64,000 nucleotides of DNA from Allobosea sp. CS1GBMeth4 (lineage in GTDB: Bacteria > Pseudomonadota > Alphaproteobacteria > Rhizobiales > Beijerinckiaceae): positions 1-64,000 of the forward strand of contig NZ_FYAS01000018.1 of the NCBI RefSeq assembly GCF_900185715.1, given 5' to 3'. Both the position numbers and the translations under genes were made by a program. Under the pieces are notes generated by a model. It was not told the origin of the DNA. It ran no database searches and was given only the letters and a program-made list of their open reading frames with translations. Positions 17,122 through 25,918 of this stretch are shown piece after piece (positions within the stretch are counted from its first letter, which is position 1; each line of letters opens with the position of its first letter).

Positions 17122-17910
17122 ATGGACCAGGCCGGGGAGCCGGTGCGGCTCGCGATCGAGCACGCCGTCGCCATCGTCACGCTCGATCGCCCGCAGGTGC
17201 TCAACGCGATCGATGCGCATATGGCGCGGAGCCTCGCCGCCGCGATCTCGCGCATCGCGCAGGACGGCACGGTGCGGGCGGTGCTGCTGCGCGGCGAGGG
17301 CCGGGCCTTCTGCGCCGGCGGCGATGTCGCCCGCTTCGTCGAGGGCGATCCGGCTGCCGCGATCGAAGCCATCATCGACCCGCTTCACGCCGCCCTGCGT
17401 ACGCTCGACGCGCTGAAGCTGCCGACGCTCGCGGCGGTGCAGGGTCCCGCGGCCGGTGCGGGCTTCAGCCTCGCTCTCGCCTGCGATCTCTGCATCGCGG
17501 CGGAGGATGCCGTCTTCACCCTGGCCTTCGCGCGCATCGGCATCAGCCCCGACAGCTCGTCGACCTATCGGCTGCCGCGCATCGTCGGCACGCGCAAGGC
17601 GCTCGAGCTGGCGATGCTGGCCGAGCCGGTCCGCGCGCCCGAGGCGCTGGCGCTCGGACTGGTCAACCGGGTGGTGCCGTCCGCCGATCTGGCGAGCGAA
17701 GCGATGGCGCTGGCACGCCGCCTCGCGCAGGGGCCGACGGCGGCCCATGCCCGCATCAAGCATCTCGTCGGGCATTCGCTCGGCAACGATCTCGCCGCCC
17801 AGCTCGACCTCGAGCGCGCGGCTTTCCTCGCCGGCACGCGCACCGCCGACTTCAGGGAGGGTGCCGAAGCCTTCCTGGCCAAGCGGCCGGCGCGGTTCGA
17901 GGGGCGCTGA
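17122..17910 (+). CDS. Enoyl-CoA hydratase/isomerase family protein (PaaG-like)
   Basis: The 262-residue crotonase-fold protein has the N-terminal LDRPQVLNAID, the oxyanion-hole motif FCAGGDV and the second oxyanion region AAGAGFSLALACD. The two catalytic Glu of true enoyl-CoA hydratases are missing: Ser and Ala/Arg stand at those places (GAGFS; LAFARIG). The Asp in GISPDSSSTYRLPR is kept, as in PaaG-type 1,2-epoxyphenylacetyl-CoA and 3,2-enoyl-CoA isomerases, so isomerase activity is more likely than hydration. It leads the large operon with an ABC importer, CoA ligase and thiolase, and the ATPase gene follows after one base. Confidence 0.88.
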   Translation: MDQAGEPVRLAIEHAVAIVTLDRPQVLNAIDAHMARSLAAAISRIAQDGTVRAVLLRGEGRAFCAGGDVARFVEGDPAAAIEAIIDPLHAALRTLDALKLPTLAAVQGPAAGAGFSLALACDLCIAAEDAVFTLAFARIGISPDSSSTYRLPRIVGTRKALELAMLAEPVRAPEALALGLVNRVVPSADLASEAMALARRLAQGPTAAHARIKHLVGHSLGNDLAAQLDLERAAFLAGTRTADFREGAEAFLAKRPARFEGR

Positions 17911-17911
17911 G

Positions 17912-18727
17912 ATGGCGGCCGCCCCCATTCTGGAGGTCTCGGGCGTATCGCTCGCCTTCGGCGGCGTGCGTGCGCTCAGCGACGTCTCATTCGCGGTGCC
18001 GGAAGGCGCGATCACCGCGGTGATCGGCCCGAACGGCGCCGGCAAGACCTCGCTGTTCAACACGATCTCCGGCTTCTACCGGCCCCAGCGCGGCAGCATC
18101 GCCTTCGCCGGCGAGAACCTCGACGGCGTGCGGGCCCCGCAACGCGCCGCGCGCGGCCTCGCCCGGACCTTCCAGAACATCGCACTGTTCCGCGGCATGA
18201 CCGTGCTCGACAACATCAAGCTCGGGCGCCACGCCCATATGCGCACCGGCGTGCTCGACGCGCTGCTCTATTGGGGCCGGGCCCGGACGGAGGAGCTGGC
18301 GCTGCGGGCCGAGATCGAGGAGCGCATCATCGACTTCCTTGAGATCCAGCATATCCGCAACGCCTCGGTCGGGACGCTCTCCTACGGTCTGCAGAAGCGC
18401 GTCGAACTGGCGCGCGCGCTGGCGATGCGCCCGCGCATCCTGATGCTGGACGAGCCGGTCGCCGGCATGAACCGCGAGGAGACCGAGGACATGGCCCGCT
18501 TCATCCTCGACGTGAAGGAGGAATGGGGCGTCACCATCCTGATGGTCGAGCACGACATGGGCATGGTGATGGACATCTCAGACCATGTCGTCGTGCTGAA
18601 TTTCGGCCAGGTCATCGCCAGCGGCGCGCCGCGCGAGGTCCAGGGCGACGAGGCGGTGATCGCCGCCTATCTCGGCTCGGGCGATGTCGGCGCGATCGCG
18701 CGCCGGATCAAGGCGGAGGCGGCGTGA
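17912..18727 (+). CDS. Branched-chain-amino-acid-type ABC transporter, ATP-binding protein (LivG-like)
   Basis: The protein of 271 residues is an ABC ATPase with Walker A GPNGAGKTSLFNTISGFY, a Q-loop FQNIALFRGMTVLDNIKLGRH, signature LSYGLQKRVELARALA (SYG in place of SGG, as often in LivG homologues), Walker B ILMLDEPVAGM and switch VEHDMGMVM. The long insertion around LLYWGRARTEE is usual in the LivG group of the HAAT importers. Its stop overlaps the permease start by one base (TGATG). In this operon it probably powers uptake of a carboxylic acid later activated by the CoA ligase. Confidence 0.92.
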   Translation: MAAAPILEVSGVSLAFGGVRALSDVSFAVPEGAITAVIGPNGAGKTSLFNTISGFYRPQRGSIAFAGENLDGVRAPQRAARGLARTFQNIALFRGMTVLDNIKLGRHAHMRTGVLDALLYWGRARTEELALRAEIEERIIDFLEIQHIRNASVGTLSYGLQKRVELARALAMRPRILMLDEPVAGMNREETEDMARFILDVKEEWGVTILMVEHDMGMVMDISDHVVVLNFGQVIASGAPREVQGDEAVIAAYLGSGDVGAIARRIKAEAA

Positions 18728-19605
18728 TGGACGGCCTCTTCCTCGCCGAGGTGACGCTCGCCGGCCTCGGCGCCGGCGCGCTCTACGCCCTGACCGGCGT
18801 CGCCTTCGTGCTGATCTACAAGGCGACCCGCGTGGTCAATCTCGCCATCGGCGAGATCCTGATGCTGGGCGGCTATGCCTTCCTCGGCTTCGCGGCCGGG
18901 CTCGGCCTCTCGCCCTGGCTGGCGCTGCCGCTCGCCGTCGCGACCGGCGGCGCCTTCGGCTGGCTGGTCGAGCGCAGCCTGATCCGGCCGATGCTGGGCG
19001 AGAGCCCGATCTCGGTGTTCATGGTCACGATCGGCCTCGGCTCGATCCTGGCGGGTGTCGTGCAGCTCGGCTGGGGCGCCGATCCGCTGCGGCTGCCCGA
19101 ATTCATGCCGTCGGCGCCGGTCTTCATCGGCGAGGCCTATCTCGCGCCCAAGGTCGCGATCGGCTTCGTTGCGGCGGCTGTGGTGATCGGGCTCTTCCTC
19201 GCGCTCTTCCGCTTCTCGCGCGGCGGCGTCGCGCTGAAGGCGACGGCGGCCGATCAGGGCGCGGCCTATTCGGTCGGCATCGACGTGCCGCGCGTCTTCT
19301 CGGTGGCCTGGATTCTCGCCTGCGCCACCGCCGCCGGCGCCGGCGTGCTGGTCGGGGCGATCGGCGGAATCTCGCCGACCATGGGCGTGTTCGGCCTGTC
19401 GGTGCTCGTCGTCGTCATCATCGGCGGGCTCGACTCGATCGCCGGGGCGCTGGTCGGCGGCCTGCTGATCGGGCTGGTCGAGGCGCTCGCCGGCACCTTC
19501 CTCGGCGGCGAGTTCAAGCTCGTCGTCACCTTCGCGCTGCTGCTCGTGCTGCTGATGGTCCGCCCCTACGGCCTCTTCGGAACGCACGAGATCGAGAGGC
19601 TGTAG
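18727..19605 (+). CDS. Branched-chain-amino-acid-type ABC permease (LivH-like)
   Basis: A 292-residue inner-membrane protein with about eight hydrophobic segments. Family features are LAGLGAGALYALTGVAFVLIYKATRVVNLAIGEI near the start and ISPTMGVFGLSVLVVVIIGGLDSIAGALVGGLLIGLVEAL near the end, the latter being the signature for contact with the ATPases. It forms the membrane pore with the LivM-like protein encoded four bases downstream. Start and operon position are clear from the TGATG overlap with the ATPase gene. Confidence 0.92.
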   Translation: MDGLFLAEVTLAGLGAGALYALTGVAFVLIYKATRVVNLAIGEILMLGGYAFLGFAAGLGLSPWLALPLAVATGGAFGWLVERSLIRPMLGESPISVFMVTIGLGSILAGVVQLGWGADPLRLPEFMPSAPVFIGEAYLAPKVAIGFVAAAVVIGLFLALFRFSRGGVALKATAADQGAAYSVGIDVPRVFSVAWILACATAAGAGVLVGAIGGISPTMGVFGLSVLVVVIIGGLDSIAGALVGGLLIGLVEALAGTFLGGEFKLVVTFALLLVLLMVRPYGLFGTHEIERL

Positions 19606-19609
19606 GGCC

Positions 19610-20650
19610 ATGCGGATCGGCACGCTCAAGACCAGCTATGCCGCCGACGAGGCGCTGTTCGACACGTCCGTGCAGCGTGCCTTGCTGGTGCTGCTCGCGC
19701 TCGGGGCGATCGCCTTTCCCTTCATCGCCAGTCCCTATTGGCTCTTCCTGGCCTGCCTGTGCGCGATCAACGTCGCGAGCGCGACGGGTCTGAACCTGCT
19801 CACCGGCTATACCGGCCTCGTCAGCCTCGGCCAGGCCGCCTTCATGAGCGTCGGCGCCTATACGGTCGCGGTGCTGGAGATCCGGCTCGGCACGCCGTTT
19901 CTCCTGAATCTGCTGATCGGCGCGGGCATCGCCGCGCTGATCGGCATCCTCGTCGGCATTCCCAGCCTGAAGGTGAGGGGGCTCTATCTCGCCATCGCGA
20001 CGATCGCCGCCTCGGTCATCCTCCACTTCCTGTTCTCGCACTGGTCGCTGACCGGCGAGTCGCGCGGCCTGTCGATGCCGCCGGCGCGCCTGTTCGGCCT
20101 CACCCTCGATCAGCCCTTCTCGCTCTACTGGCTGATCATGCCGGTGACCTGCCTGATGGTGCTCGGCGCCGCCAACCTGCTGCGCACCAGGATCGGGCGC
20201 GCCTTCATCGCGATCCGCGACCGCGACATCTCGGCCGAGGTGCTGGGCATCCCGCTGCTGCGCTACAAGCTGACCAGCTTTGCGATCTCGTCCTTCTATG
20301 CCGGCCTCGCCGGCGGGCTCTGGGCCTATTTCTTCCGCGTCGTCACGCCGGAAAGCTTCCCGCTGGTCAATTCGATCTTCTACCTCGCCGCGATTATCGT
20401 CGGCGGCATGGGCACGGTCCTCGGCGGCATTCTCGGCGCCGTCTTCATGACGCTGGTCCCGGAGCTGCTGAAATTCGTCGCGAACTGGGCGACGCCGATC
20501 TATCCCGACGCGCTCGCGGCGCTGGCGCCGGTGCGGACCATCGTCTTCGGCGGGCTGATCGTCGGCTTCCTGGTGTTCGAGCCGCGCGGCCTCGCCGAGA
20601 TCTGGCGGCGCGTGCGGCGCTTCTTCCATCTCTGGCCGTTCAGGACCTGA
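19610..20650 (+). CDS. Branched-chain-amino-acid-type ABC permease (LivM-like)
   Basis: The 346-residue protein has about nine membrane segments and LivM features: ASATGLNLLTGYTGLVSLGQAAFMSVGAY, KVRGLYLAIATIAAS, RIGRAFIAIRDRDISAEVLGI and IIVGGMGTVLGGILGAVFMTLVPELL. It pairs with the preceding LivH-like permease in the membrane. A 53-base gap holding GGGAGGA separates it from the gene for the binding protein. Nothing unusual is seen apart from a hydrophilic N-terminal extension of about 20 residues. Confidence 0.92.
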   Translation: MRIGTLKTSYAADEALFDTSVQRALLVLLALGAIAFPFIASPYWLFLACLCAINVASATGLNLLTGYTGLVSLGQAAFMSVGAYTVAVLEIRLGTPFLLNLLIGAGIAALIGILVGIPSLKVRGLYLAIATIAASVILHFLFSHWSLTGESRGLSMPPARLFGLTLDQPFSLYWLIMPVTCLMVLGAANLLRTRIGRAFIAIRDRDISAEVLGIPLLRYKLTSFAISSFYAGLAGGLWAYFFRVVTPESFPLVNSIFYLAAIIVGGMGTVLGGILGAVFMTLVPELLKFVANWATPIYPDALAALAPVRTIVFGGLIVGFLVFEPRGLAEIWRRVRRFFHLWPFRT

Positions 20651-20703
20651 GCACTTCGCTGAAACGGCTGCCGGCAAGAGCAGCCAACCCTAGGGAGGAT
20701 GAC

Positions 20704-21888
20704 ATGACGGACAAGCTCATCGACAGGCGCGGGCTCCTGGCCGGCACGGCGGCGCTCGCTGGCGCCATGGCGCTCGGCGTCAGGCCGCTCGCGGCACAGG
20801 AGGGCGGCGACATCGTGCTCGGCGGCTCGATCCCGCTGACCGGCGTCTTCGCCTTCGCCGGCATCGGCATCCATGCCGGCATCCAAGACTATCTCAAGAT
20901 CCTGAACGACGGTGGCGGCATCAAGGGCCGCAAGATCAAATACGTCGCCGAGGACACCGCCTACAAGGTCGACGCCTCGGTCGCCGCCTTCAACAAGATC
21001 ACCAGCCAGGAGAAGGTCTCGCTCTATTACGGCGACTCGACCGGCTTCTCGAAGACGATCAATCCCGAGCTCGAGCGGCGCGGCAGCATGATCATGGCCG
21101 GCGCCTCCTTCGCGACCGAGCTCAACGACCCCAAGAAGTTCCCGCTGCAGTTCATGGCCGGGCCCGACTACACCGAGATGTTCGGCATCCTGCTGCGCTA
21201 CATCGCCAAGGAGAAGCCGGGCGCGCGCGTCGCCTTCGTCTATTCCGACACCGAGTTCGGGCGCGATCCGATCGTGCCGGGCGAGGCCGTCGCCAAGGAG
21301 CTGAAGCTCAGCGTCGTCGAGAAGATCGTGACGCCGCCGGGCAGCGTCGATGTCTCCACCGAGGTGCTGAAGCTGCGCCGCGCCAATCCGGATTTCACGA
21401 TCTTCCACGGCTATGTGCTGGCGCCGATCCCGGAATTCGTCGCGCAGGCGAAGCAGATGGGCATGAAGAGCCAGTTCATGGGCACCTTCTGGACCATGGA
21501 CAATTCGACGGTGCAGCGCATGGGCGACGCCGCCGAGGGCTTCATGGGCGTCATGCCGTATCGCTACTACTACGACAAGGAGGGCACCGCGCCGATGCTG
21601 GAGAAGATCCGGCAGATGCGCCCGGAGTACCAGTCGACGGGCTATCTGCAAGGCTTCGTGACGGCCATGCTGATGGCGGAGGCGGTGAAGCGCACGCTCG
21701 ATGCCGGCAAGGCGCTCACCGGCGCCAACCTCAAGGCCGGGCTCAACAGCATCAAGGATTTCGACACCGGCGGCCTGTTCGGCGTGCCGATCTCGATCCC
21801 CGGCAATTCCGTGCCGGTCGGGCGCATCTATCGCTTCGACGCCAAGGCCAAGCAGATGCAGCCGGCCTCCGACTGGATCAAGCTGTGA
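20704..21888 (+). CDS. ABC transporter substrate-binding protein (LivK-like, type I periplasmic)
   Basis: The protein has 394 residues. It begins with a Tat-like leader (DRRGLLAGTAALAGAMALGVRPLAAQ), followed by the LivK-type body: DIVLGGSIPLTGVFAFAGIGIHAGIQDYL, NDGGGIKGRKIKYVAEDTAYK and VAFVYSDTEFGRDP. It captures the ligand in the periplasm for the LivFGHM-like importer. Sequence alone does not reveal the ligand; the CoA ligase, isomerase and thiolase around it suggest an aliphatic or aromatic acid rather than an amino acid. GGGAGGAT lies just upstream of the ATG. Confidence 0.9.
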   Translation: MTDKLIDRRGLLAGTAALAGAMALGVRPLAAQEGGDIVLGGSIPLTGVFAFAGIGIHAGIQDYLKILNDGGGIKGRKIKYVAEDTAYKVDASVAAFNKITSQEKVSLYYGDSTGFSKTINPELERRGSMIMAGASFATELNDPKKFPLQFMAGPDYTEMFGILLRYIAKEKPGARVAFVYSDTEFGRDPIVPGEAVAKELKLSVVEKIVTPPGSVDVSTEVLKLRRANPDFTIFHGYVLAPIPEFVAQAKQMGMKSQFMGTFWTMDNSTVQRMGDAAEGFMGVMPYRYYYDKEGTAPMLEKIRQMRPEYQSTGYLQGFVTAMLMAEAVKRTLDAGKALTGANLKAGLNSIKDFDTGGLFGVPISIPGNSVPVGRIYRFDAKAKQMQPASDWIKL

Positions 21889-21912
21889 GCAGGCTCGCGC
21901 TGGAACCGCACG

Positions 21913-22057
21913 GTCATTCCGGGACGGGCCATAGGCCCGGGCCCGGAAGCCATGGCCGCGCCGGCGAACCAGCCGGCGCGGGCAGCGTTGCCCTGATCCT
22001 GAAGAGACCGGTGTTCACGGCTTTCGGGCCCGCCGCCGCGCGGCGTTCCGGAATGAC
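21913..22057. repeat. Dispersed repeat with GTCATTCCGG inverted ends
   Basis: GTCATTCCGG (21913) and its exact inverse CCGGAATGAC (ending 22057) bracket 145 bases containing smaller GC-rich inverted repeats such as GCGCCGGC/GCCGGCGC and GGCCCGGGC pieces. No ORF fits. Elements ending in GTCATTCCGG...CCGGAATGAC are widespread in intergenic DNA of Hyphomicrobiales. It sits within the operon, between the binding-protein gene and the second ATPase gene, so it is transcribed and may fold as a long hairpin. Confidence 0.65.
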
Positions 22058-22075
22058 GGGGCAAGGGCAGGCGCG

Positions 22076-22882
22076 ATGAGCTCCCATGTGCTCGACGTCA
22101 ACAATGTCGAGGTCGTCTACAACAGGACCGTGCAGGTGCTGCGCGGGCTGTCGCTGCAGGTGCCGGAGGGCGAGATCGTCGCCCTTCTCGGCTCGAACGG
22201 CGCCGGCAAGTCGACGCTGCTGAAGGCTGTGTCGAACCTGCTCTCGCTCGAGGATGGCGACGTCACCGCCGGCGCCATCCGCTTCCGCGGCGACGACATC
22301 GCCAGTCTCACCCCGCACGGCCTGGTCCGGCGCGGCCTCTTCCACGTGATGGAGGGGCGGCGGATCTTCGAGGACCTCTCCGTCGAGGAGAACCTCACCG
22401 CCGCGACCTTCGCGCTCACCGGGCGACCTGGAACCAGCGCCGATTTCGACCTGGTCTACAGCTATTTCCCGCGGCTGCACGAGCGCCGCAAGGGGCTCGC
22501 CGGCTATCTCTCCGGCGGCGAGCAGCAGATGCTCGCCATCGGGCGGGCCCTGATCGCCCGGCCCGCGCTGATCCTGCTCGACGAGCCCTCGCTCGGCCTC
22601 GCGCCCAAGCTGGTCGAGGAGATCTTCGCGATCATCGCCCGCATCAACGCCGAGCAGAAGGTCTCGATGCTGCTGGTCGAGCAGAACGCCGCCGTCGCCT
22701 TCGCGGTGGCGAGTTACGGCTACATCCTCGAAATGGGCAAGGTCGTCATCGACGGTCCGGTCGAGAAGCTGATGCGCGACCAGGACGTGCGCGAATTCTA
22801 TCTCGGCCTCGGCGGCGCCGGGGGCGAGCGCAGCTATCGCGACATCAAGCACTACAAGCGCCGCAAGCGCTGGCTCTCGTGA
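22076..22882 (+). CDS. Branched-chain-amino-acid-type ABC transporter, ATP-binding protein (LivF-like)
   Basis: This 268-residue ABC ATPase has Walker A GSNGAGKSTLLKAVSNLL, signature LSGGEQQMLAIGRALIARP, Walker B LILLDEPSLGLAP and the LivF-typical LVEQNAAVAFAVASYGYILEMGKVVIDG. It is the second ATPase of the importer. The C-terminus has a basic tail (HYKRRKRW). It stands 187 bases after the binding-protein gene, with a repeat element between, and its stop overlaps a GTG for the CoA ligase. Confidence 0.92.
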   Translation: MSSHVLDVNNVEVVYNRTVQVLRGLSLQVPEGEIVALLGSNGAGKSTLLKAVSNLLSLEDGDVTAGAIRFRGDDIASLTPHGLVRRGLFHVMEGRRIFEDLSVEENLTAATFALTGRPGTSADFDLVYSYFPRLHERRKGLAGYLSGGEQQMLAIGRALIARPALILLDEPSLGLAPKLVEEIFAIIARINAEQKVSMLLVEQNAAVAFAVASYGYILEMGKVVIDGPVEKLMRDQDVREFYLGLGGAGGERSYRDIKHYKRRKRWLS

Positions 22883-24717
22883 GGATGGCGACGATGCGCG
22901 AGCTCCCGAACCTCACCCTGCCGCAGATGCTGCGCGAGAATGCGCGCACCATGTCGCAGCGCCTGGCGCTGCAGCAGAAGGATTTCGGCATCTGGCTGCC
23001 GATCAGCTGGGCGGAATACGATCGGCGCGCCCGCCATTTCGGCCTCGGCCTGCGCGCGCTCGGCCTCGCCGAGGGCGGCCATGTCGGTATCCTCTCCGAG
23101 AACCGCGCCGAATGGGTCGTCGCCCAGCTCGGCGCCGGCATGGTCAACGCCGTCGCGATCGGCGTCTACGCGACCAGCCCCGCCAACGAGGTCGCCTATG
23201 TGCTCGGGCATGCCGAGGTCGAGATCGTGGTCTGCGAGGACCAGGAGCAGACCGATAAGGTGCTGGAGCGGCTGGAGGAGCTGCCGCGGCTGAAGCGTAT
23301 CGTGGTGATCGATCCCAAAGGCCTGCGGGGCTACACCTCGGAGCTGGTCGTCGCCTTCGCCGAGGTGCTGCGACTCGGCGCCGAACACGAGGCAAAGCAT
23401 CCCGGCTTGGTCGAGGCCTGCCTCTCGGCGCAGACGCAGGCCGATATCGGCCTGATGGTCTACACCTCCGGCTCGACCGGCAAGCCCAAGGGCGCGATGC
23501 TGAGCTACCGCAACATGCGCGCCCAGGCGGCGGGAGTCATCGAGCGGCTCGGCTATGACGAGGCCACCACCAACCTGTCCTATCTGCCGCTCTGCCATGT
23601 CGCCGAGCAGATGCTGAGCACGATGGCGCCGATCTATGCCGGCTCCTGCGTCTCCTTCGGCGAGTCGATCCGTACCGTCCAGGAGGATCTGCGCGAGGTC
23701 GCGCCGACGCTCTTCCTCGGCGTGCCGCGGATCTGGGAGAAGCTGCACGCGGCGATCCACATCAAGCTGATGGAGGCCGGCGGCTGGCGAAGGCGCCTGT
23801 TCGAGGCCGGCCTTGCCGCCTGCGAGCCCTTCGCGACCAAGCCGAAGGCGGCCCGCAGCCTGCGCGAGAAGGCGCTCGCGCTGTTCTTCCACCTCGTCAT
23901 CTTCCGGGCGCTGCAGAACTTCATCGGCCTGCGCAGGGCGAAGCTCGCGCTCACCGGCGCGGCGCCGATCCCGCCGCGCATCGTGCAGTTCTTCCGCACG
24001 CTCGGCGTGCCGCTGGTCGAGGTCTACGGGCTGACCGAGACCTCCGGCATGGCGACCGGCCAGCGCCTCGACCATTTGCTGCCCGGCTCGGTCGGCGAGG
24101 CGGTGGCTGGCGCCGAGGTCGGACTCGGTGATCAGGGCGAATTGCTGGTGCGCGGCGACATCGTCTTCGAGGGCTATTTCCGCAATCCCGAGGCGACGCA
24201 GGCCGTGCTGCGCGAAGGCTGGCTCCATACCGGCGACGTCGCCGTGATCGAGGCCGGACAGGTCAGGATCGTCGATCGGCTGAAGGACATCATGATCACC
24301 GCCGGCGGCAAGAATCTCAGCCCCTCGGAGATCGAGAACACGGTGAAGGGCAGCGCCTTCATCAAGGAGTGCATTGTCGTCGCCGACGGCCGCCGCTACC
24401 CCTCGGCCCTGATCCAGATCGACGCCGAGACCGTCGGCAAATGGGCCGAGGAGAACCGCATCGCCTTCACCCATTTCCGCAGTCTCGCCGAGCATTCGCG
24501 GGTACGCGAGCTCATCGCCGTCGAGATCGAGCGGGCGAACGCTCAGCTCGCGCCGGTGGCGCAGCTCAAGCGCTTCCACCTGCTCGTCAAGGAGCTCGAT
24601 CATGACGACGACGAGGTGACGGCGACGATGAAGGTGCGCCGCGCCAACATCGCCAAAAAATACGCCGCCGAGATCGAGGCCCTGTACAAGCCCGAACGGC
24701 AGGCCGAACCAGCCTGA
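22879..24717 (+). CDS. Long-chain acyl-CoA synthetase / AMP-dependent CoA ligase
   Basis: The product of about 610 residues is an adenylate-forming enzyme: the P-loop-like motif MVYTSGSTGKPKGAMLSYRN, GLTETSGMATG, YFRNPEATQAVLREGWLHTGDVA and the catalytic-Lys-bearing ITAGGKNLSPSEIEN. The insertions and the C-terminal DDEVTATMKVRR are typical of long-chain fatty acid ligases (FadD15/AAE type). It turns the imported acid into acyl-CoA with ATP. The start is not certain: GTG 22879 overlaps the previous stop, and ATGs at 22885 and 22894 are in frame; GTGAGG is best spaced for 22894. Confidence 0.9.
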   Translation: MRMATMRELPNLTLPQMLRENARTMSQRLALQQKDFGIWLPISWAEYDRRARHFGLGLRALGLAEGGHVGILSENRAEWVVAQLGAGMVNAVAIGVYATSPANEVAYVLGHAEVEIVVCEDQEQTDKVLERLEELPRLKRIVVIDPKGLRGYTSELVVAFAEVLRLGAEHEAKHPGLVEACLSAQTQADIGLMVYTSGSTGKPKGAMLSYRNMRAQAAGVIERLGYDEATTNLSYLPLCHVAEQMLSTMAPIYAGSCVSFGESIRTVQEDLREVAPTLFLGVPRIWEKLHAAIHIKLMEAGGWRRRLFEAGLAACEPFATKPKAARSLREKALALFFHLVIFRALQNFIGLRRAKLALTGAAPIPPRIVQFFRTLGVPLVEVYGLTETSGMATGQRLDHLLPGSVGEAVAGAEVGLGDQGELLVRGDIVFEGYFRNPEATQAVLREGWLHTGDVAVIEAGQVRIVDRLKDIMITAGGKNLSPSEIENTVKGSAFIKECIVVADGRRYPSALIQIDAETVGKWAEENRIAFTHFRSLAEHSRVRELIAVEIERANAQLAPVAQLKRFHLLVKELDHDDDEVTATMKVRRANIAKKYAAEIEALYKPERQAEPA

Positions 24718-24729
24718 AGGAGCAGTCGC

Positions 24730-25911
24730 ATGAGCCGTCACGTCGTCATCACAGCGGGCGCCCGCACCGCGATCGGAAGCTTCGGCGGGGCGCTCTCCGG
24801 CCATGCGCCGACCGCGCTCGGCGCGCTCTGCACCGGCGAGGCGCTGCGCCGCGCCGGCCTGCCGGCGGCCGAGGTCGGCCATGTCGTCTTCGGCAACGTC
24901 ATCCTGACCGAGTCGAAGGACGCCTATCTCGCGCGCGTCGCGGCGATCGATGCGGGCATCCCGGTCGAGGTGCCGGCCATGACGCTGAACCGGCTCTGCG
25001 GCTCGGGCGTGCAGGCGATCGTCTCGGCGGCCCAGGCGATCATGCTCGGCGATTGCGATACCGCCGTCGCCGGCGGCGCCGAGACGATGAGCCGCGCGCC
25101 GCACCTGCTGGCGACGGCCCGTTTCGGCCAGCGCATGGGCGACACGGTCGCCTCCGACCATCTGACCGGCATTCTGACCGATCCGTTCGGCAACGGCATC
25201 ATGGGCATCACCGCCGAGAACGTCGCCGAGCGCTACGGCATCGACCGGGAGGCGCAGGATGCCTTCGCCGCGGAGAGCCAGCGTCGCGCCGCGGAGGCGA
25301 TCGCCGCCGGCCGCTTCCGCGAGCAAATCCTGCCGGTCGAGGTGCGCAAGGGCCGCGATACGATCAGCTTCGACACCGACGAGCATCCCAAGCCCGGAAC
25401 GACGGCGGAGTCGCTGAAGGGCCTGCGCCCGACCTTCAGGAAGGACGGCACGGTCACGCCCGGCAACGCCTCCGGTATCAATGACGGCGCCGCCGCCATG
25501 GTGCTGATGGAGGAGGGCCGCGCCGGCCGCGTGGGCAGCCCCGTGCTGGCACGCCTCGTCGGCTATGCCCATGCCGGCGTCGAGCCCGGCGTGATGGGCA
25601 TCGGCCCGGTGCCGGCGGTGCGGGCGCTGCTGAAGCGCACGGGGCTGGCACTCGGCGATTTCGACGTGATCGAGTCGAACGAGGCCTTCGCCGCCCAGGC
25701 CTGCGCGGTCACCAACGAGCTTGGCCTCGACCCGGCCAGGGTCAATCCCAATGGCGGCGCGATCGCGCTCGGCCACCCGGTCGGGGCGACCGGCGCGATC
25801 CTCACCCTGAAAACGGCCTATGAGCTGAAGCGGATGGGGGGGCGCTACGGGCTGGTGACGATGTGCATCGGCGGCGGCCAGGGCATCGCGCTCGCGATCG
25901 AGCGGGCCTGA
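24730..25911 (+). CDS. Thiolase (acetyl-CoA acetyltransferase)
   Basis: The 393-residue protein has all thiolase landmarks: [15 protein letters not shown] at the start, the nucleophilic Cys in [40 protein letters not shown], the NEAFAAQ motif, [15 protein letters not shown] with the catalytic His and the C-terminal CIGGGQGIA with the second Cys. It cleaves 3-ketoacyl-CoA to acetyl-CoA (or condenses two acetyl-CoA). Within this operon it would carry out the last step of breakdown of the imported acid. A 12-base gap with AAGGAG precedes it. Confidence 0.93.
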   Translation: MSRHVVITAGARTAIGSFGGALSGHAPTALGALCTGEALRRAGLPAAEVGHVVFGNVILTESKDAYLARVAAIDAGIPVEVPAMTLNRLCGSGVQAIVSAAQAIMLGDCDTAVAGGAETMSRAPHLLATARFGQRMGDTVASDHLTGILTDPFGNGIMGITAENVAERYGIDREAQDAFAAESQRRAAEAIAAGRFREQILPVEVRKGRDTISFDTDEHPKPGTTAESLKGLRPTFRKDGTVTPGNASGINDGAAAMVLMEEGRAGRVGSPVLARLVGYAHAGVEPGVMGIGPVPAVRALLKRTGLALGDFDVIESNEAFAAQACAVTNELGLDPARVNPNGGAIALGHPVGATGAILTLKTAYELKRMGGRYGLVTMCIGGGQGIALAIERA

Positions 25912-25918
25912 ACCGGCC

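Noticed and set aside
17122-17910. True enoyl-CoA hydratase
   Set aside because: Both hydratase Glu are replaced, while the PaaG-type Asp is kept, so I called it an isomerase-like member of the family.
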